Positions 11,700-23,112 of a stretch of DNA of 64,000 nt are shown here, in pieces. Source of the DNA: Microcebus murinus (Eukaryota; Chordata; Mammalia; Primates; Cheirogaleidae); assembly GCF_040939455.1 (NCBI RefSeq), contig NC_134116.1, positions 69,068,400 through 69,132,399 on the forward strand, written 5' to 3'. Numbering within the stretch: the first letter of the stretch is position 1; each line of letters begins with the position of its first letter. Below the pieces are notes generated by a model. That model was not told where the DNA came from, ran no database searches, and saw nothing but the letters and a program-made list of their open reading frames with translations. Position numbers and translations under genes: made by a program.

Positions 11700-13005
11700 T
11701 AGCAGAGTAGAACAGACCGAAACTAAATTAAAATGTGTTGAAGAACACTGTCTGATTGCAAATGTATGATTTATAACTAAGGTAGCATGAATATTCATAC
11801 TTTTATTGTATTTTCTGGTTTCCTTCTCCAGGGGCAGAAGCTTCCATCTTAATGGTTAGATCATCAGGCTTTTGAATTTTCTAATAGTAGAATAAGGACA
11901 TATTTCTCTCAACCACTGTAGTTTTGAAATAGATTTGAAATAGAGGTTTTATCTTTATACTTCAAAATGTTAAAAACCCACCACTTTAATGTATATGTGT
12001 GTATTCTAGAATACAGCAAGATTGTTCCCCTTTCTTCTGTAGACCACACAGATATGTTTGCGGGTTATATCAGAATTAGGAGATTTATGTTCCATACTCT
12101 CAGTGTGCTGTAGGGCATCAACTTACCTGGAAAAGTTTTTGTGTTTTGAAGCTGGGTATTTTGCTGACTATTTAAAAAATGAAACATATTAGAAGTGATA
12201 AAACTAGAAAATTACCATGCTGTAACCCCCACTGTAATAATTGACTCAGGCAAGAATCATCATTGGATGCTAAAACTACTAGGAGAAAAGTTGTTAGAAA
12301 ACAGGATATTCACAGTCTCAAAATATCACCCTACAAATTGCTTTTAAAATATAATAGGAAAAAGATACTTTTACAAGTACAGGCACAGTGGTTTATCACA
12401 TCTTGTGTAGAATCCAGTTTTAAGGCACTTATTGCACAGGTTTGGCTATCCTGTGGGCAAAGTCGTGTCCCCATGTGGGTGACAGAAATGGACTAGCACC
12501 AGGATGGTTACTCTCCTCCTGCTGAAAAATCGCAAATCACGGAGTCTGTCACTAGAGTGTATCCTTTCTTTCTAGAAGCTTTCTCAGACTTAAAGAATCT
12601 CCTATGAAAATTCAAACACACCCAAAGCTTTTGTTAGCCAAAACAAGACCGATATTATTCATACATCGTTTTCAGTTGATTTTCCGACTCTGTCTGGTAG
12701 AGAACCACAGCTTGGCAGGAACGAGGCGCAGGATGGACAACGAAAAGGAGGAGGCTGTCTGGACAGAAGCTCTGTAACTGATGGGGAAGTGAGAGAATGG
12801 ATATGATGAAGCTGAAGACAAGGTGTGCTTAGGTAGAGCCATGCTGTGTGGTCGTCAACATGGACAGTCCACTGGGTAGTGGAGCAGACTCATCTTGGAC
12901 AAGAAGATTCCTCACACCAAAGCAGCTCAGCCAGGAGCTACTTGCCTAAAATCCAGCTGTGGGTAATTTATTCCTTTCAGGTGGTGCACTTTTGTCACTG
13001 GTCCT
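11700..13005. other. Unassigned sequence
   Basis: No gene or nameable repeat. Short frames at 12263-12496 and 12846-13049 show no domain or codon signal. Confidence 0.4.
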
Positions 13006-13009
13006 TTTT

Positions 13010-13880
13010 GCTTTTTTTTTTTTTAACAGCTTTATTGAGGTATAATTGACATATAACAAACATATATTTAAAGTATATAATTTGATAACTTTTGACATAT
13101 GTGTAAGTCTGTAAAACTATAGCCACAATTAAGATAATGAACATATTCAGAATTTTCCTCCTGCCCTTTCTCTTCCCTCCCTGCTCTGCCTTCTCCTCTA
13201 CGTCCAAGAAACCACTGATCTACTGTGAATCACTATAATTTAGTTATCATTTTCTAGAATTTTATATAAATGTAATTATACAGTCTGGGCTCTTTTTCTT
13301 CTGGCTTCTTTCACTCAGCATAATTATTTTGAGATTAATTCATATTTTTCAGTATATCAATAGTTTATTCAGATAAAACAAATTTGTTTATTCATTCAAC
13401 TATTGATACATTGTTTTCAGGTTTTTTTTTTTTTTTTTTGGCTATTCCAAATAAAGCTGTCATGGACATTTGTATACAAGTCTCTTTATAGATACATGCT
13501 TTTAGTGCTCTTGGATAAATACCTAGGAATGAAATAGCTTGATCATATGGAAGCTGTATATCTGTCTTTTTAAGAAACTGCCAAAAACTTCTAAAGTGGA
13601 CAGCGCATTTTATGTTTCTACAAGTAGCACGTGAGAGTTCCAGTTGCTCCACATCCTCGCCAGCACTTGGAAGGGTCAATCTTTTTGTTTCAACCATTCT
13701 AGTAGGTGTGTTGCAATACTTCACTGTGGTTCTCATTGGAATTTACCTAATTCCAATGACTAATGATACTGAGAACTTTTCACATGCTTATTTGCTACCT
13801 GTGTCTCTTCTTTGGTGAAGTATCTATTTAAAACTTTCCCATTTTTATTGGGCTGTTTATTATATTTTTATAAGTTTTCA
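13010..13880 (-). mobile_element. L1 3' end, antisense
   Basis: The segment starts with a poly-T run (13012-13024, the reverse of an A-tail), then 'aacagctttattgaggtata', 'attgacatataacaaacata' and 'gataacttttgacatatgtg', which are the antisense of the 3' UTR of old mammalian L1 (L1M). It contains a second, internal T run at about 13423-13439. The 114-codon minus frame (13392-13736) lies inside and is not a gene. Confidence 0.8.
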
Positions 13881-14284
13881 TCTATTCTGGATGTAAGTGT
13901 CCTGGGCTCTGCCTTGGTTCCCTCTTCCTACCCTATAGTTTAGAAACTTTGTCAAGAAAGGAAGCTAGGGCAATCAGAGAACTCATCTTGTTTGTTTCTC
14001 ATTTCTCAATAATCACTGCCTTCTGTTACCTGATGTCCAGGGTCTGAAAAAAAAAAAATCTCTATGTCTTATTTTTGTTAACTTGTCTGTTTTTTATTTG
14101 TTTCCGTTGGGAGAGTAAATCCAATCTCTGTTATTACATCTTGGCCATTAGGCAGAAGTCTACTGATTTTCTTTTGAAACTCAAATGCTTCTCGGAGAAG
14201 TGTTTCTTTCAGTGAGGAATGTTGTAAAAAGTGCCCACTGGCCATCCAGCTGGGGCCCTCCAGTGTTAAATGAAACTGTAAAGT
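13881..14284. other. Unassigned sequence
   Basis: Non-coding, with a 12-bp A run at 14047-14058. Nothing else recognised. Confidence 0.35.
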
Positions 14285-14452
14285 AAGGTTCTCAAACTTT
14301 AGGGTGCATCAAAACCCTTAGAGGACTTGTTAAAGATTGTCCGGCCCCATTTTCAGAGTTTCTGATTCAGGAGGTCTGGAGTCGGACCCAAGAATTTGGA
14401 TTTCTGACAAGTTCCCAGGTTTGGGGACCACACTTTGAGAACTACTGAAAAT
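14285..14452 (+). mobile_element. MER5A-type hAT-Charlie MITE
   Basis: The left end 'ggttctcaaactttagggtg' and the right end 'ggggaccacactttgagaac' form the terminal inverted repeats of MER5A. The middle block 'agtttctgattcaggaggtc' also fits. A nearly complete, diverged copy of a non-autonomous transposon shared by placental mammals. Confidence 0.9.
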
Positions 14453-14454
14453 TA

Positions 14455-15140
14455 TGGTCTGAATTAGAAGCATAAAGCACCTTGGGAAGATGTTTTTTCA
14501 TTCCTCTAATTGTCTGATTGGTTTTATAAGGAAAACCTGCTACCAACTTTGTGCTTTCCTCCCTCCCTCCTTCCCTTCCCTTCTTTTGTCAATTTGCTTC
14601 TCTAAAGCAGGCCCGTCTTTATTTTAACAATGTGTTCTTGGCCTTAGTTAACCATTTACTTCTTTTAGCCACACCAGAATTAGCACAGGGTTCTGCATCA
14701 CACATTACTTAGTTACTTGTGTTCTGCCTGGAAGACCACTTTAGGTTTTTGAAAATATAACCAAATTACTTATTATAAAAACAATTACATTCTTTTCTTC
14801 TCTCTTTATCTCTTTTTGATTTTGTACAATGAAAGTTCTTCTTGATATCTGTGTTGAATTTCTTTATAGACTTTAACTCCCCGTGGAGTAAAGGTTATCA
14901 GTCATTTTCTTTTCTTTCTTGGAGATTTTAAATAATTAAATGCAGGAATTCTCCTTGGCCAGATATAAGCTTAGGTGAAACAGAGAAGGGATCATTTAAC
15001 AAATGACTTAGATTGAGACACACTGTCTTTAGAGACCCTATTCAGTGATGCTATCCATTCCTTTATTGGAGTTCCTTGGGTGCTGCAGCTTTCATAAACC
15101 CTGTGCTTCCAGTTAAGAGGGGGTCTCAAGGTAGCTTGGT
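14455..15140. other. Unassigned sequence
   Basis: Contains a short CCTT/CCTC tract (about 14561-14585). No gene is visible. Confidence 0.35.
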
Positions 15141-15144
15141 TACT

Positions 15145-15355
15145 GGTTAAGAACATGGGCTCTCAAACCAGAATTCCCAGCTGTAAATCCTGGCTTCACT
15201 TTCTAATTAGCAAACTTGGGCAAGATAATCTTTCCATGTCTCTGTAAAATAGAGATCATTGCTGTGAGAATTAAATGAATTAATAAGAGTATAATGGCTA
15301 TACCTAGACCTGCTACAAAGCAAAGAGTCAATACATATTAGCAATTATTTCTCTC
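15145..15355 (+). mobile_element. MIR element
   Basis: The order 'ggttaagaacatgggctctc', 'aaatcctggcttcacttt', 'gcaaacttgggcaagata', 'ctgtaaaatagagatcat' and 'gtgagaattaaatgaatta' follows the MIR (tRNA-derived SINE) consensus along most of its length. Confidence 0.85.
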
Positions 15356-16028
15356 ATTCGAATAAATGCACATCCTAGGTAAATTGCTTCAAGAGTAATG
15401 TCTGCTTATGCTGTTATCTATGCAATTCATTTTTACTTCATGCCTCACTGTTTTATGTTAATGATTTCTCACATAGAAGGTGTTTTTAAAGATACTCACA
15501 TTTGTGACAATTTTTGTGTCTGTGTTTCTGTACCCATGACTCACAAGTATGGGTAAGGAGTGCTATAAGAATTCAGATAAAACGGCTTTCTTGGACTGGA
15601 ATCAGCAGTCTTTGCAATTTTGTTCAGATTATAAAATAGTAATGGAGTTGACTGTTACTTACAAGTGTGAAAAACTTACTGTAATTTGAAAATTATTCAT
15701 GTATTCATATTTTTTGGAGTTGGAAGGAACTTTATATAATGATATAAGGGGTTTTTGGAACCCTACCCATACATGAAAAAAGTACACCTCTCACATTTAT
15801 GTGGGCACCACCTTCTTTGTTCTTTGAGAATAAAGATATGCAAGATTTTCCTATCTCTATATGAAGTTTTCTACCTATCCCATAGTTAAATAAATAAAAT
15901 TATTTATTTGAATCCTGCTTGATTTAAGCCCTTTACTAAGAATAAAGAATAAGCATTTGTGACTTGCAATTTTAGCTTGCAAAATACTACTGTGCTCTGC
16001 TGACTGTTGACCTACTTTACCTGAGCAG

Positions 16029-16170
16029 AGATTCTGGGGCAGTTTGCATGGAGTTGTGATTTTATGTCTTACTATATCTGTATAAATAGTAAAGTTATAG
16101 GGAAACTGTCAGCTGTAACATGTGGCAGAGAGTATGTTCTGTTCTATGAATACTGAAACCACTCTATTTA
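16029..16170 (+). repeat. Left arm of a 142-bp inverted duplication
   Basis: This sequence reappears reverse-complemented at 17613-17753. By eye I count about 7 differences over 142 positions, roughly 95% identity, which is far above most old repeats in the window. It is not a family I recognise. The arms are about 1.44 kb apart and enclose an AluJ, a MIR and a truncated Alu. Confidence 0.9.
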
Positions 16171-16195
16171 GACCTTTCTTTTTTCTATCTTTAAA

Positions 16196-16497
16196 AATTT
16201 TTAAATTTTGTTTAGAAACAGGGCCTCACTCTGTCACCTAGGCTGGAGTTCAGTGGTGTCATCACAGCTCACTGCAGCCTGCAACTCCTGGCTCAAACAA
16301 TCCTCCTGCCTCAGCTCCTAAGTAGGAAGGCACACTACCACACCTGGCTAATTAAAAATCATTATTATTATTAGTTTTATAAAGACAAGGGCTTGCTGTA
16401 TTGTCCAGGCTGGTCTTGAACTCCTGGCCTCAAGTGATCCTCCCACCTTGTCCTCCCAAAGTGCTGGGATTACAGGCAAGAGCCACTGCACCCAGCC
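16196..16497 (-). mobile_element. Older Alu, antisense
   Basis: Full-length but diverged dimeric Alu in reverse orientation ('cagggcctcactctgtcacc', then 'ggcaagagccactgcaccca'). The linker is the standard A/T-rich type (attaaaaatcattattatta), not the lemur form, so this is an AluJ-like older copy. Confidence 0.88.
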
Positions 16498-16559
16498 TAT
16501 TTAAATAATTTCTTACTCTACGTACCATACTCCATAACATTTTCAATATAATATGGGGT

Positions 16560-16745
16560 TTTATAATTTCAAAAGCACTTTGACACATCTTGTTTAATTC
16601 TGACAAAATCCTTCTGATTAGATATTATTCTCTCCTCTGGACAGATGAAGAAACTGAGGTAAAGAGGTTAGGTAACTTGCCCCAAACCATGGAAGTGGTG
16701 AATGGAATAGCTAGAGCTCACACACAGCCTTCTTGCTCCATCTCC
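16560..16745 (-). mobile_element. MIR element, antisense
   Basis: 'cagatgaagaaactgaggta' and 'gaggttaggtaacttgcccc' are the antisense core of MIR. The 82-codon frame at 16590-16838 runs through it and is not a gene. Confidence 0.75.
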
Positions 16746-16839
16746 GGGGTGATGTTTTCCACGGCCTTTCAGCTGTCACTGCCTGTCTACACCCAGGACA
16801 TTTCAAGGCACTCCCTGCAGCATCAAGCTAATACCTAGT

Positions 16840-17366
16840 GGATATAAAGATGTTTGTTAAGGAAGAGAAAAAGTGTGGGGACTACAGAGGGTTCTGGGAG
16901 AAAGGGGTTTGATAAGAAAGAGCATGTGGAATCCCAAGAGGGGTAAGAACTCTTTCTCGATCTGGGTTGTGCTGAAATAAGAAAATTTAGTGATGAAGGA
17001 ACAAAGCATGTGCAACCTCTATTGATGACATCTCCCCATCTAGGCTGTCTTGTCAGCCATCCCCTTTCCCTCCATGCCCTTGCCAATTACTGTCCCTTGG
17101 CTTCTGGGCATCCACGTGGAACACCTGCTATACCAAAGAAGCCAACTTAGCAGGTGAAAACCAGTTTTATAAAAGGTGCCATGAGAATAATACAAGGGGG
17201 ATAAAAGTAACCCTAAGGGCATAGGAAGAATGTGCAAATGCATAGGAAGAATATGCAAATGTTGAGTCCGACTCTTAGTCTCTATTTGTACCATCTTGGG
17301 TTGACCATTCTAAGAACAAAACCTCCATCACCAAATCTCACTTCTACTTCCTCAGCACATCCCTCC
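16840..17366. other. Unassigned sequence
   Basis: No gene. A short direct repeat 'gcataggaagaatgtgcaaat' (differing at one base) occurs twice in tandem at about 17219-17260. Two minus-strand frames here (16835-17086, 17040-17294) have no recognisable domain. Confidence 0.35.
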
Positions 17367-17600
17367 ACTTGAGGCCAGGAGTTCAAGACCAGCCTGGACA
17401 ATACAGCAAGCCCTTGTCTTTACAAAAAAAAAAAAAAATTATGTTTTTTGATTAGCCAGGTGTGGTGGTGTGTATGTGTAGTCCCAGCTACTTAGAAAGT
17501 TGCAGCAGGAGGATTGTTTGAGCCAGGAGTTGCAGGCTGCAGTGAGCTGTGATGACACCACTGAACTCCAGCCTAGGTGAGACCGTGTTTCTAAATAGAA
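17367..17600 (+). mobile_element. 5'-truncated Alu
   Basis: The copy begins inside the left monomer ('cttgaggccaggagttcaag') and runs through the linker and right monomer to 'cagcctaggtgagaccgtg'. It abuts the right arm of the inverted duplication at 17613, with a small 'aaatagaaatagaatgg' repetitive junction between. Confidence 0.85.
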
Positions 17601-17612
17601 ATAGAATGGTAC

Positions 17613-17753
17613 AAATAGAATGGTTTCAGTATTCATAGAAAAGAACATACTCTCTGTCACATGTTACAGCTGACAGTTTCCCTATAACTTTACTATTTAT
17701 ACAGATATAGTAAGACATAAAATCACAATTCTATGCAAACTGTCCCAGAATCT
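17613..17753 (-). repeat. Right arm of a 142-bp inverted duplication
   Basis: Reverse complement of 16029-16170 at about 95% identity. The inner edge meets the truncated Alu at about 17600. The outer edge is at 'cccagaatct'. Several of the differences are G in the left arm against A in the right, compatible with ordinary transition decay. Confidence 0.9.
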
Positions 17754-17924
17754 GGGTCCAGAATATTTGAAAACTTACTTCAAGTGTTTTAAATGAAGCT
17801 TATCAGGTTATATGAGGAGGTCTTCATGTAAAATGCCTATTATGAAAAAACTATGTATAGATTTGAAATTTTTTGCATCAAAATAAAATCATATTAACTT
17901 GTTATAACATTTCTGAACAGGATC

Positions 17925-19240
17925 TAGTTTGAGGCACTAAGAAGTATAAGACATCAGCTTGGAAAGAGCCCCTGTCAGAGCAACATGAATTCTGCTAAAA
18001 TTGAAGCAAGAACAAGCATCAAATTTATGGTGACACTTGGGTGGAAGAATGGTGAAATCATTGAAGCTTTATGAAAAGCTTATGGGGACAATGCCCCAAA
18101 GAAACCAGCAGTTTACAAATGGATAGCTCATTTTAAGAAAGGACCAGCTGAGCCAGAGGTGGTGGCAGGTTCCTGTAGTCCCAGCTATGCACAGGCAGGA
18201 GGATTGCTTGAGCCCAGGAGGTCATGTCTGGCCTGGACAATATAGTGAGACCCCATTTATTAAAAAAAGAAAAGAAAAAAAAAAGCATGAGATAATGTTG
18301 AAGATGAAATCTATAGCAGCAGACCACCACTATTGATTTATGAGGAAAAAATTAATCTTGTTCATACTCTTATTGAAGAGAACTGATTATTAATAATGCA
18401 AACAATAGCCAACACCATATATACCTCAACTAGTTCAGCTTACACAATTCTGACTGAAAAATTAAAGTTGAGCAAACTCTCCACTCCATGGGTGCCAAAA
18501 TCATTACACCCAGATCAGCTGCAGACAAGAGCAGAGCTTTCAATGGCAATTATAAACAAGTGGGATGAAAATCCTGAAGCATTCCTTTGAAGAATTGTAA
18601 CAGGAGATAAAAAATGGCTTTACTAGTATGATCCTGAAGACAAAACACAACCAAAGCAATGGCTACGAAGGGGTGGAAGTGGTCCAGTTACAGAAAAAGT
18701 GGACTAGTCAAGAGCAAAGGTCATGGCAACAGATTTCAGGCATGCTCAAGGCATTTTGCTTGTTGACTTTCTGGAGGGCCAAAGAATGACAAAACCTGCT
18801 TATTATGAGAGTGTTTTGAGAAAGTTAGCTAGAGATTTAGCTGGAAAACACCTGGGAATGCTTCACTAGAGAGTCCCTCTCCACCCCAGCAATGCTCCTG
18901 CTCATTCCTCTCGTCAAACAAGGGCAATGTTGCAAGAGTTTCTATGGGAAATCATTAGACATCCACCTCATAGTCCCAATTTGGCTCTTGACTTCTTTTT
19001 GTTTCCAAATCTTAAAATAATCTGTTAAGGGCACCTGTTTTTCTTCAGTTAATAGTGTAATAAACACTGTATTGACATGGTTAAATTCCCAGGCCCCTCA
19101 GTTCTTTAGGCATGGATTAAATGGCTGGTATCATTGCTTATAAAAGTGTCTTGAACTTGATGGAGTTTATGTTGAGAAATAAAGTTTATATTTTTTGTTT
19201 TTATCTTTTAATTCCATTTTCCATCAACTTTTTGAAGTTC
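17925..19240 (+). pseudogene. Hsmar2-type mariner with decayed transposase
   Basis: A Tc1/mariner element of the Hsmar2 type. The transposase would start with the ATG at 17984-17986 (residues MNSAKIEARTSIKFM) and run to about 19180. Recognisable stretches include the N-terminal helix-turn-helix region and a block near 18410-18590 (YTILTEKLKLSKLS; LHPDQLQTRAELSM). It is dead: in-frame TGA codons occur near 18074 and 18587 and a TAG near 18866, several explicable as C-to-T changes. Of the catalytic D,D34D triad, the first Asp seems kept (TGD), the second is replaced in the HDN-equivalent segment (now PSN), and the third survives in DFFLF. An Alu-like monomer interrupts it at 18147-18290. The sequence 'atcaactttttgaagttc' near 19223-19240 is probably the right terminal repeat. 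Confidence 0.88.
18147..18290 (+). mobile_element. Alu monomer inserted in the mariner
   Basis: 'ggtggtggcaggttcctgta', 'caggaggattgcttgagccc' and 'caatatagtgagaccccat' followed by an A-rich tail identify an Alu monomer or internally deleted Alu. It splits the mariner transposase region, so it arrived later. Confidence 0.8.
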
Positions 19241-19865
19241 TGTCATATAGAGGTAACAGCAGTGACCCTGTGGGAGAAAAAAATTCCAGAACATACTGTC
19301 TTGCTCCCCTACCCTTAGACTGAAATTGGCCTCATTTCAGATCCCAAAATGGGATGGAGTTGCACACTGACTTAATAAGTACATTTGACACAATTATGAG
19401 TCCTTTGATCACTTAGGGAGACATTAAAATATCATATTTTTATTTGATTTGATAACTTTTTGTCAAATCAGCCAATGACTCCTTGTTGAACAGTGTGCAA
19501 TTTCTTATATAGAGGATAAAAGTAAAATAATCACTGTTTCGACTTTGGTAATTCTGAAAAATAAGGCTCCGGAGTAGTAATTGAAATTACCCAAAAAGGC
19601 CATTCTGAGACACCCAAATGTAAGGACAGGCTTGCAGGAAGCTGGGCTGGTCCCTGCCTCCATTCACCTGGAGAGGCTGTTCTTTCACAGACCCAGGTAG
19701 AACTGCAGCAGTGAAGGCTCCTTGGGACGTGTGTTACCAGATTGGAAGGAAAGGTTTTGCACTGAGGCTGTTCAGCTTCTCCTTCTCTCTCACAGCAAGT
19801 CATAGTGTGGTTTGCAAAGTGCTCTCATGCCCACTTCCTTTTCTTCTTCTCAGCAGCCTAACATC
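19241..19865. other. Unassigned sequence
   Basis: No gene. Overlapping frames on both strands (19531-19803 minus, 19711-19926 plus) show no domain. Confidence 0.35.
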
Positions 19866-19869
19866 ATAT

Positions 19870-20000
19870 GTAGATTGGGTGGGATTTATTCATCTTTCAC
19901 AGAGGAATATATTCAGCTTCCGATGAAGTGACTGCTGAATGTCACCCAGCAGTAAGTGGTAGGAGAAGGACTTGTAGCCAGGTCTTCTGAACCCTAAGTT
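19870..20000 (-). mobile_element. MIR-like fragment, antisense (probable)
   Basis: 'cacagaggaatatattcagc', 'gtcacccagcagtaagtgg' and 'gtagccaggtcttctgaacc' follow the antisense MIR core in order, with heavy divergence. Confidence 0.55.
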
Positions 20001-21340
20001 TCAAAGTTGATTGGCTGCCCAACTGCCCCTCATACAACACAATCCTGTGTGAGAAATGAAAAAAGGAAGTGACTATGTCCCCCCTCAGGGATAGCTCCAA
20101 GATGTTAGAGAAGTAGAGGCTTTTAGGAGGAGAGAGGAGGTAAGTGGCCACAGACGAATTTACCACAGTGGGCAGTAAGTTATCGATGGTGGGTGGTTTG
20201 GTCTGGATAGGGGTGGATTGGAGTAGTATTGACACACTTCTGAAATTAGCAATCCACATTCCTCTTTTGTTGCTTTGGTAGCACCTTTAATGTCATCAGA
20301 ACTTATCATTCCTTTTGGGAAAAGGAACTCAGCCTAGATATCAGTATATGCAAAGGTTGTGACAAGATGCCAAAGACTTGGAACTGAGCAAATTAACCAT
20401 GTGAGCATTTTGATGAAGATTAAAGCAATAGAAATGTCCTCCTCCTCATACTGCATCGTTTAGAGTATAGGAGGATGCTTGTCAATGTTTCTAAGCTTTG
20501 TGGTGGGAGGTGTAAAATCAATGTACAGACAGCTAGAAATTCTGAATAGGATAGAATAAAAAGAATTCATTATAATGAACATGTTGACAGGGAGATGTAT
20601 CAGACAACATAGTACATCTTTTTAATATCAAATTTCTACAGTATTCATTATGTGTGCTTATATTTTCTGTTCCTTTAGCTCAAGAGTTGGCTGAATCTAT
20701 TTTGTCTTAAAATATATAATGTGTAATCACAACTTTCCATCTAGTATGCTAGTGCTAAATATCCCAAGGGACTGACTTACAATATATTCAAATTAATACC
20801 AAATTTGGCCACTGAGTAAAACTCCTAAATGTGTGGATTATTCTTTTCTCACATTTTTCATATTAGGAAATAACATCTATCGGGTGGTCAAAGGTCTTGT
20901 CATTTTCAGGCTAAGTCTGACAGTGAGGAATTAAAATAAAATTATGCCAGAAATTAATCACATTTTTTCTCTTGAAATATAAATCCCAATGTTTTCCCCC
21001 AGCAGCAGACCTTGATTGAGGAAAAATACTCCAGAATGACTTTTTACTAGGAATTATTTGCTTTTGGAGACTATTACATCTTTGGGAGCCCCATCCCTGC
21101 CTCTTATGGGATCTTTGTATTTCACACCATGACCAGCCCTGTGCCTTGAACCCAGTAGATAAAAAAATGTAAGTGTTGGATATGACCTTCTTCATCATTT
21201 CATCGAAATGCTTCACTCTGGGGAGAACAAATGCCCCAAATGGTGCCTTCACTAAGAAGATGTAAAGCTAATTTGATAAAGAGTTAAATTTAAACTCCAA
21301 GTCTCCTGTCTCGGGAGCTCCTGTCTAGTGCTCCATTACA
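20001..21340. other. Unassigned sequence
   Basis: No nameable repeat or exon. Minus frames of 105 and 113 codons (19942-20259, 20911-21252) are isolated, lack domains and have no supporting splice context. Confidence 0.35.
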
Positions 21341-21359
21341 GGATGATAAATACCTGAAT

Positions 21360-22165
21360 AAAGCACTCAAGCTGCCCTTGCGAAGGTCACAAATGACCTT
21401 CCAATTGCAAACTCAATGGCCTTTTCTCATTTCTTATACACCTCAGTTTATATTCCTGGAAAACAAATAAAAGAGATATCCCAGGCAGATCCATTTCAAC
21501 TTCCTGGTTTCTGATTGGTAAAACTATTTGTCACATCCTTCGCTGATTTCTCTTTCTCCAGTGGATGTTGGTCCAAGGCCAATCTTTTGCCGGGTACAAA
21601 CTCACCCCTTCCAGCTTCTTTAAAAACTTTATTTAGTCTACACTTTCATCCGCCCTTATCAATACCTGCATCTGGGCTGGCTATTTGCCTTTAAGGTAGA
21701 AACACACTCAGACACCTCACAAAAGGCCTCCTTTGACCTTCCACTATTTTTCCTCATGATTGTCAACAGTAACCTTCTCAAAGAGTAGTCATTCTATCTG
21801 CATACACCTCCTATACCTCCTCTCCTCCCAATCACGCCTCTACTCCCTGCTCTGTGGCCTTTCTCTGTCAGTCCGCTGGGACTGATCTTGCTGGCATTTC
21901 TAGTGTTTACTAATTACCACACCTGGGGGATATTTTTCAGACTTTACTTCATTTTTCCAGTGGCATTTGACATTTTTGACCTGTTGTGGACAACTGTCAT
22001 CTGTTTTAGAGCCGAAACTCTAAACCTACTCTCCTTGGGGAATTTGTCATCTTGTGAGGAGAAGTCTGTCTCCCAAGTGCCAGCTACCTGCTCTCTCTGT
22101 GTCTTCTTCACTGCCCCATTTCCTGCGCTGTAGATGTTCTACAGGGATCTGTTTTTAGCCCACTC
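21360..22165 (-). mobile_element. LINE-2 ORF2-region fragment, antisense
   Basis: 'aaggtcacaaatgaccttcc', 'aaactcaatggccttttctc', later 'tttccagtggcatttgacat' and 'tagatgttctacagggatct' follow the antisense of the L2 reverse-transcriptase region in the expected order over about 800 bp. It is diverged and has many stops in the sense direction. Confidence 0.7.
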
Positions 22166-22179
22166 ATCTCTCCATATCA

Positions 22180-22310
22180 GTGTTGCTCAATTTTTTTTTA
22201 TGTCATGGCACACGTAGAAAACACGATAATATGGCACCAAAGGTAAACTGCAACATATGGGAGGTTTGGTGGAAAACAACTTGTTATATTTTCTTAATAT
22301 TATATCAGAC
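22180..22310 (+). mobile_element. Possible hAT-derived fragment
   Basis: 'gtgttgctcaatttttttttatg' followed by 'catggcacacgtagaaaaca' resembles the left end of hAT-Charlie MITEs. No right end was found, so this is tentative. Confidence 0.35.
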
Positions 22311-22677
22311 ATTCTTCTACAAAATAGGTTGAATTAATTGGGGTTAAATGTGTCAACAGTTTTGATTCATTGTGTCTTAGAAACATGGCCCCAGAGCTAT
22401 GAGGGATTCCAAATCCTGGGATAATGCATACAAATTGCACTGAAAGAAGCAAACTGGGTTTGATTCTGTTCTGAACATACAGACAGTGGCTGGGACTGGT
22501 TTGTCAGACGTTGTATCTCTGTACTAGGTACAAACAGAATATTGAATGAGGTGTAACCTTTGCCTTGCATACATCGATGAAACTCTAGTTCTCTCTGTGT
22601 TGGCAATCCTGAGGCAAACCAAAATAGTCTTCCTTGAAAACATCACTCCTGGTTCTTAATGACACACTCAAAGATTC

Positions 22678-23112
22678 TGTGGTGGGCTAAAAAATGGTCC
22701 CCCAAAGATATCCATGTCCTCATTCCCAGAACCTGTAAATGTTACCTTATTTTGAAAAGGGTCATTGTAGATGTGATTAAGTTAAGGGTCTTGAGATGAG
22801 GAGGTAATCCTGGGTTATCCAGGTGGGCCCTAAATGAAATCACATGTATCTGCATAAAAGCTAGGGGACTGCAGACAGACACAGGCAGAGATTGGGGTGA
22901 TGCAGCCCTGAGCCAAGGAGTGCTGGCTGCCAGGACAAGCAGGAAGAGGCGAGGGAGGATTCCTCCCCAGAACCTCCAGAGAGAGCGCGGCACTGCTGAC
23001 AGTTTGATTTCAGACTTGCGGCCTCCAGAACTGTGAGAGAATAGATTTCTGTTGTCTTAAGCCCCTAAGTTTGTGGTAATTTGTTCTAGCAGCTACAGGA
23101 AATGACTATAGA
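22678..23112 (+). mobile_element. MLT1-type MaLR LTR
   Basis: It starts TGTGGTGGGCTAAAAAATGG and passes through 'gatgtgattaagttaagggt', 'ggtgggccctaaatgaaatc', a GC-rich R region and 'cggcctccagaactgtgaga', ending near 'gacta'. Single LTR, no internal region beside it. The 83-codon minus frame inside is incidental. Confidence 0.88.
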
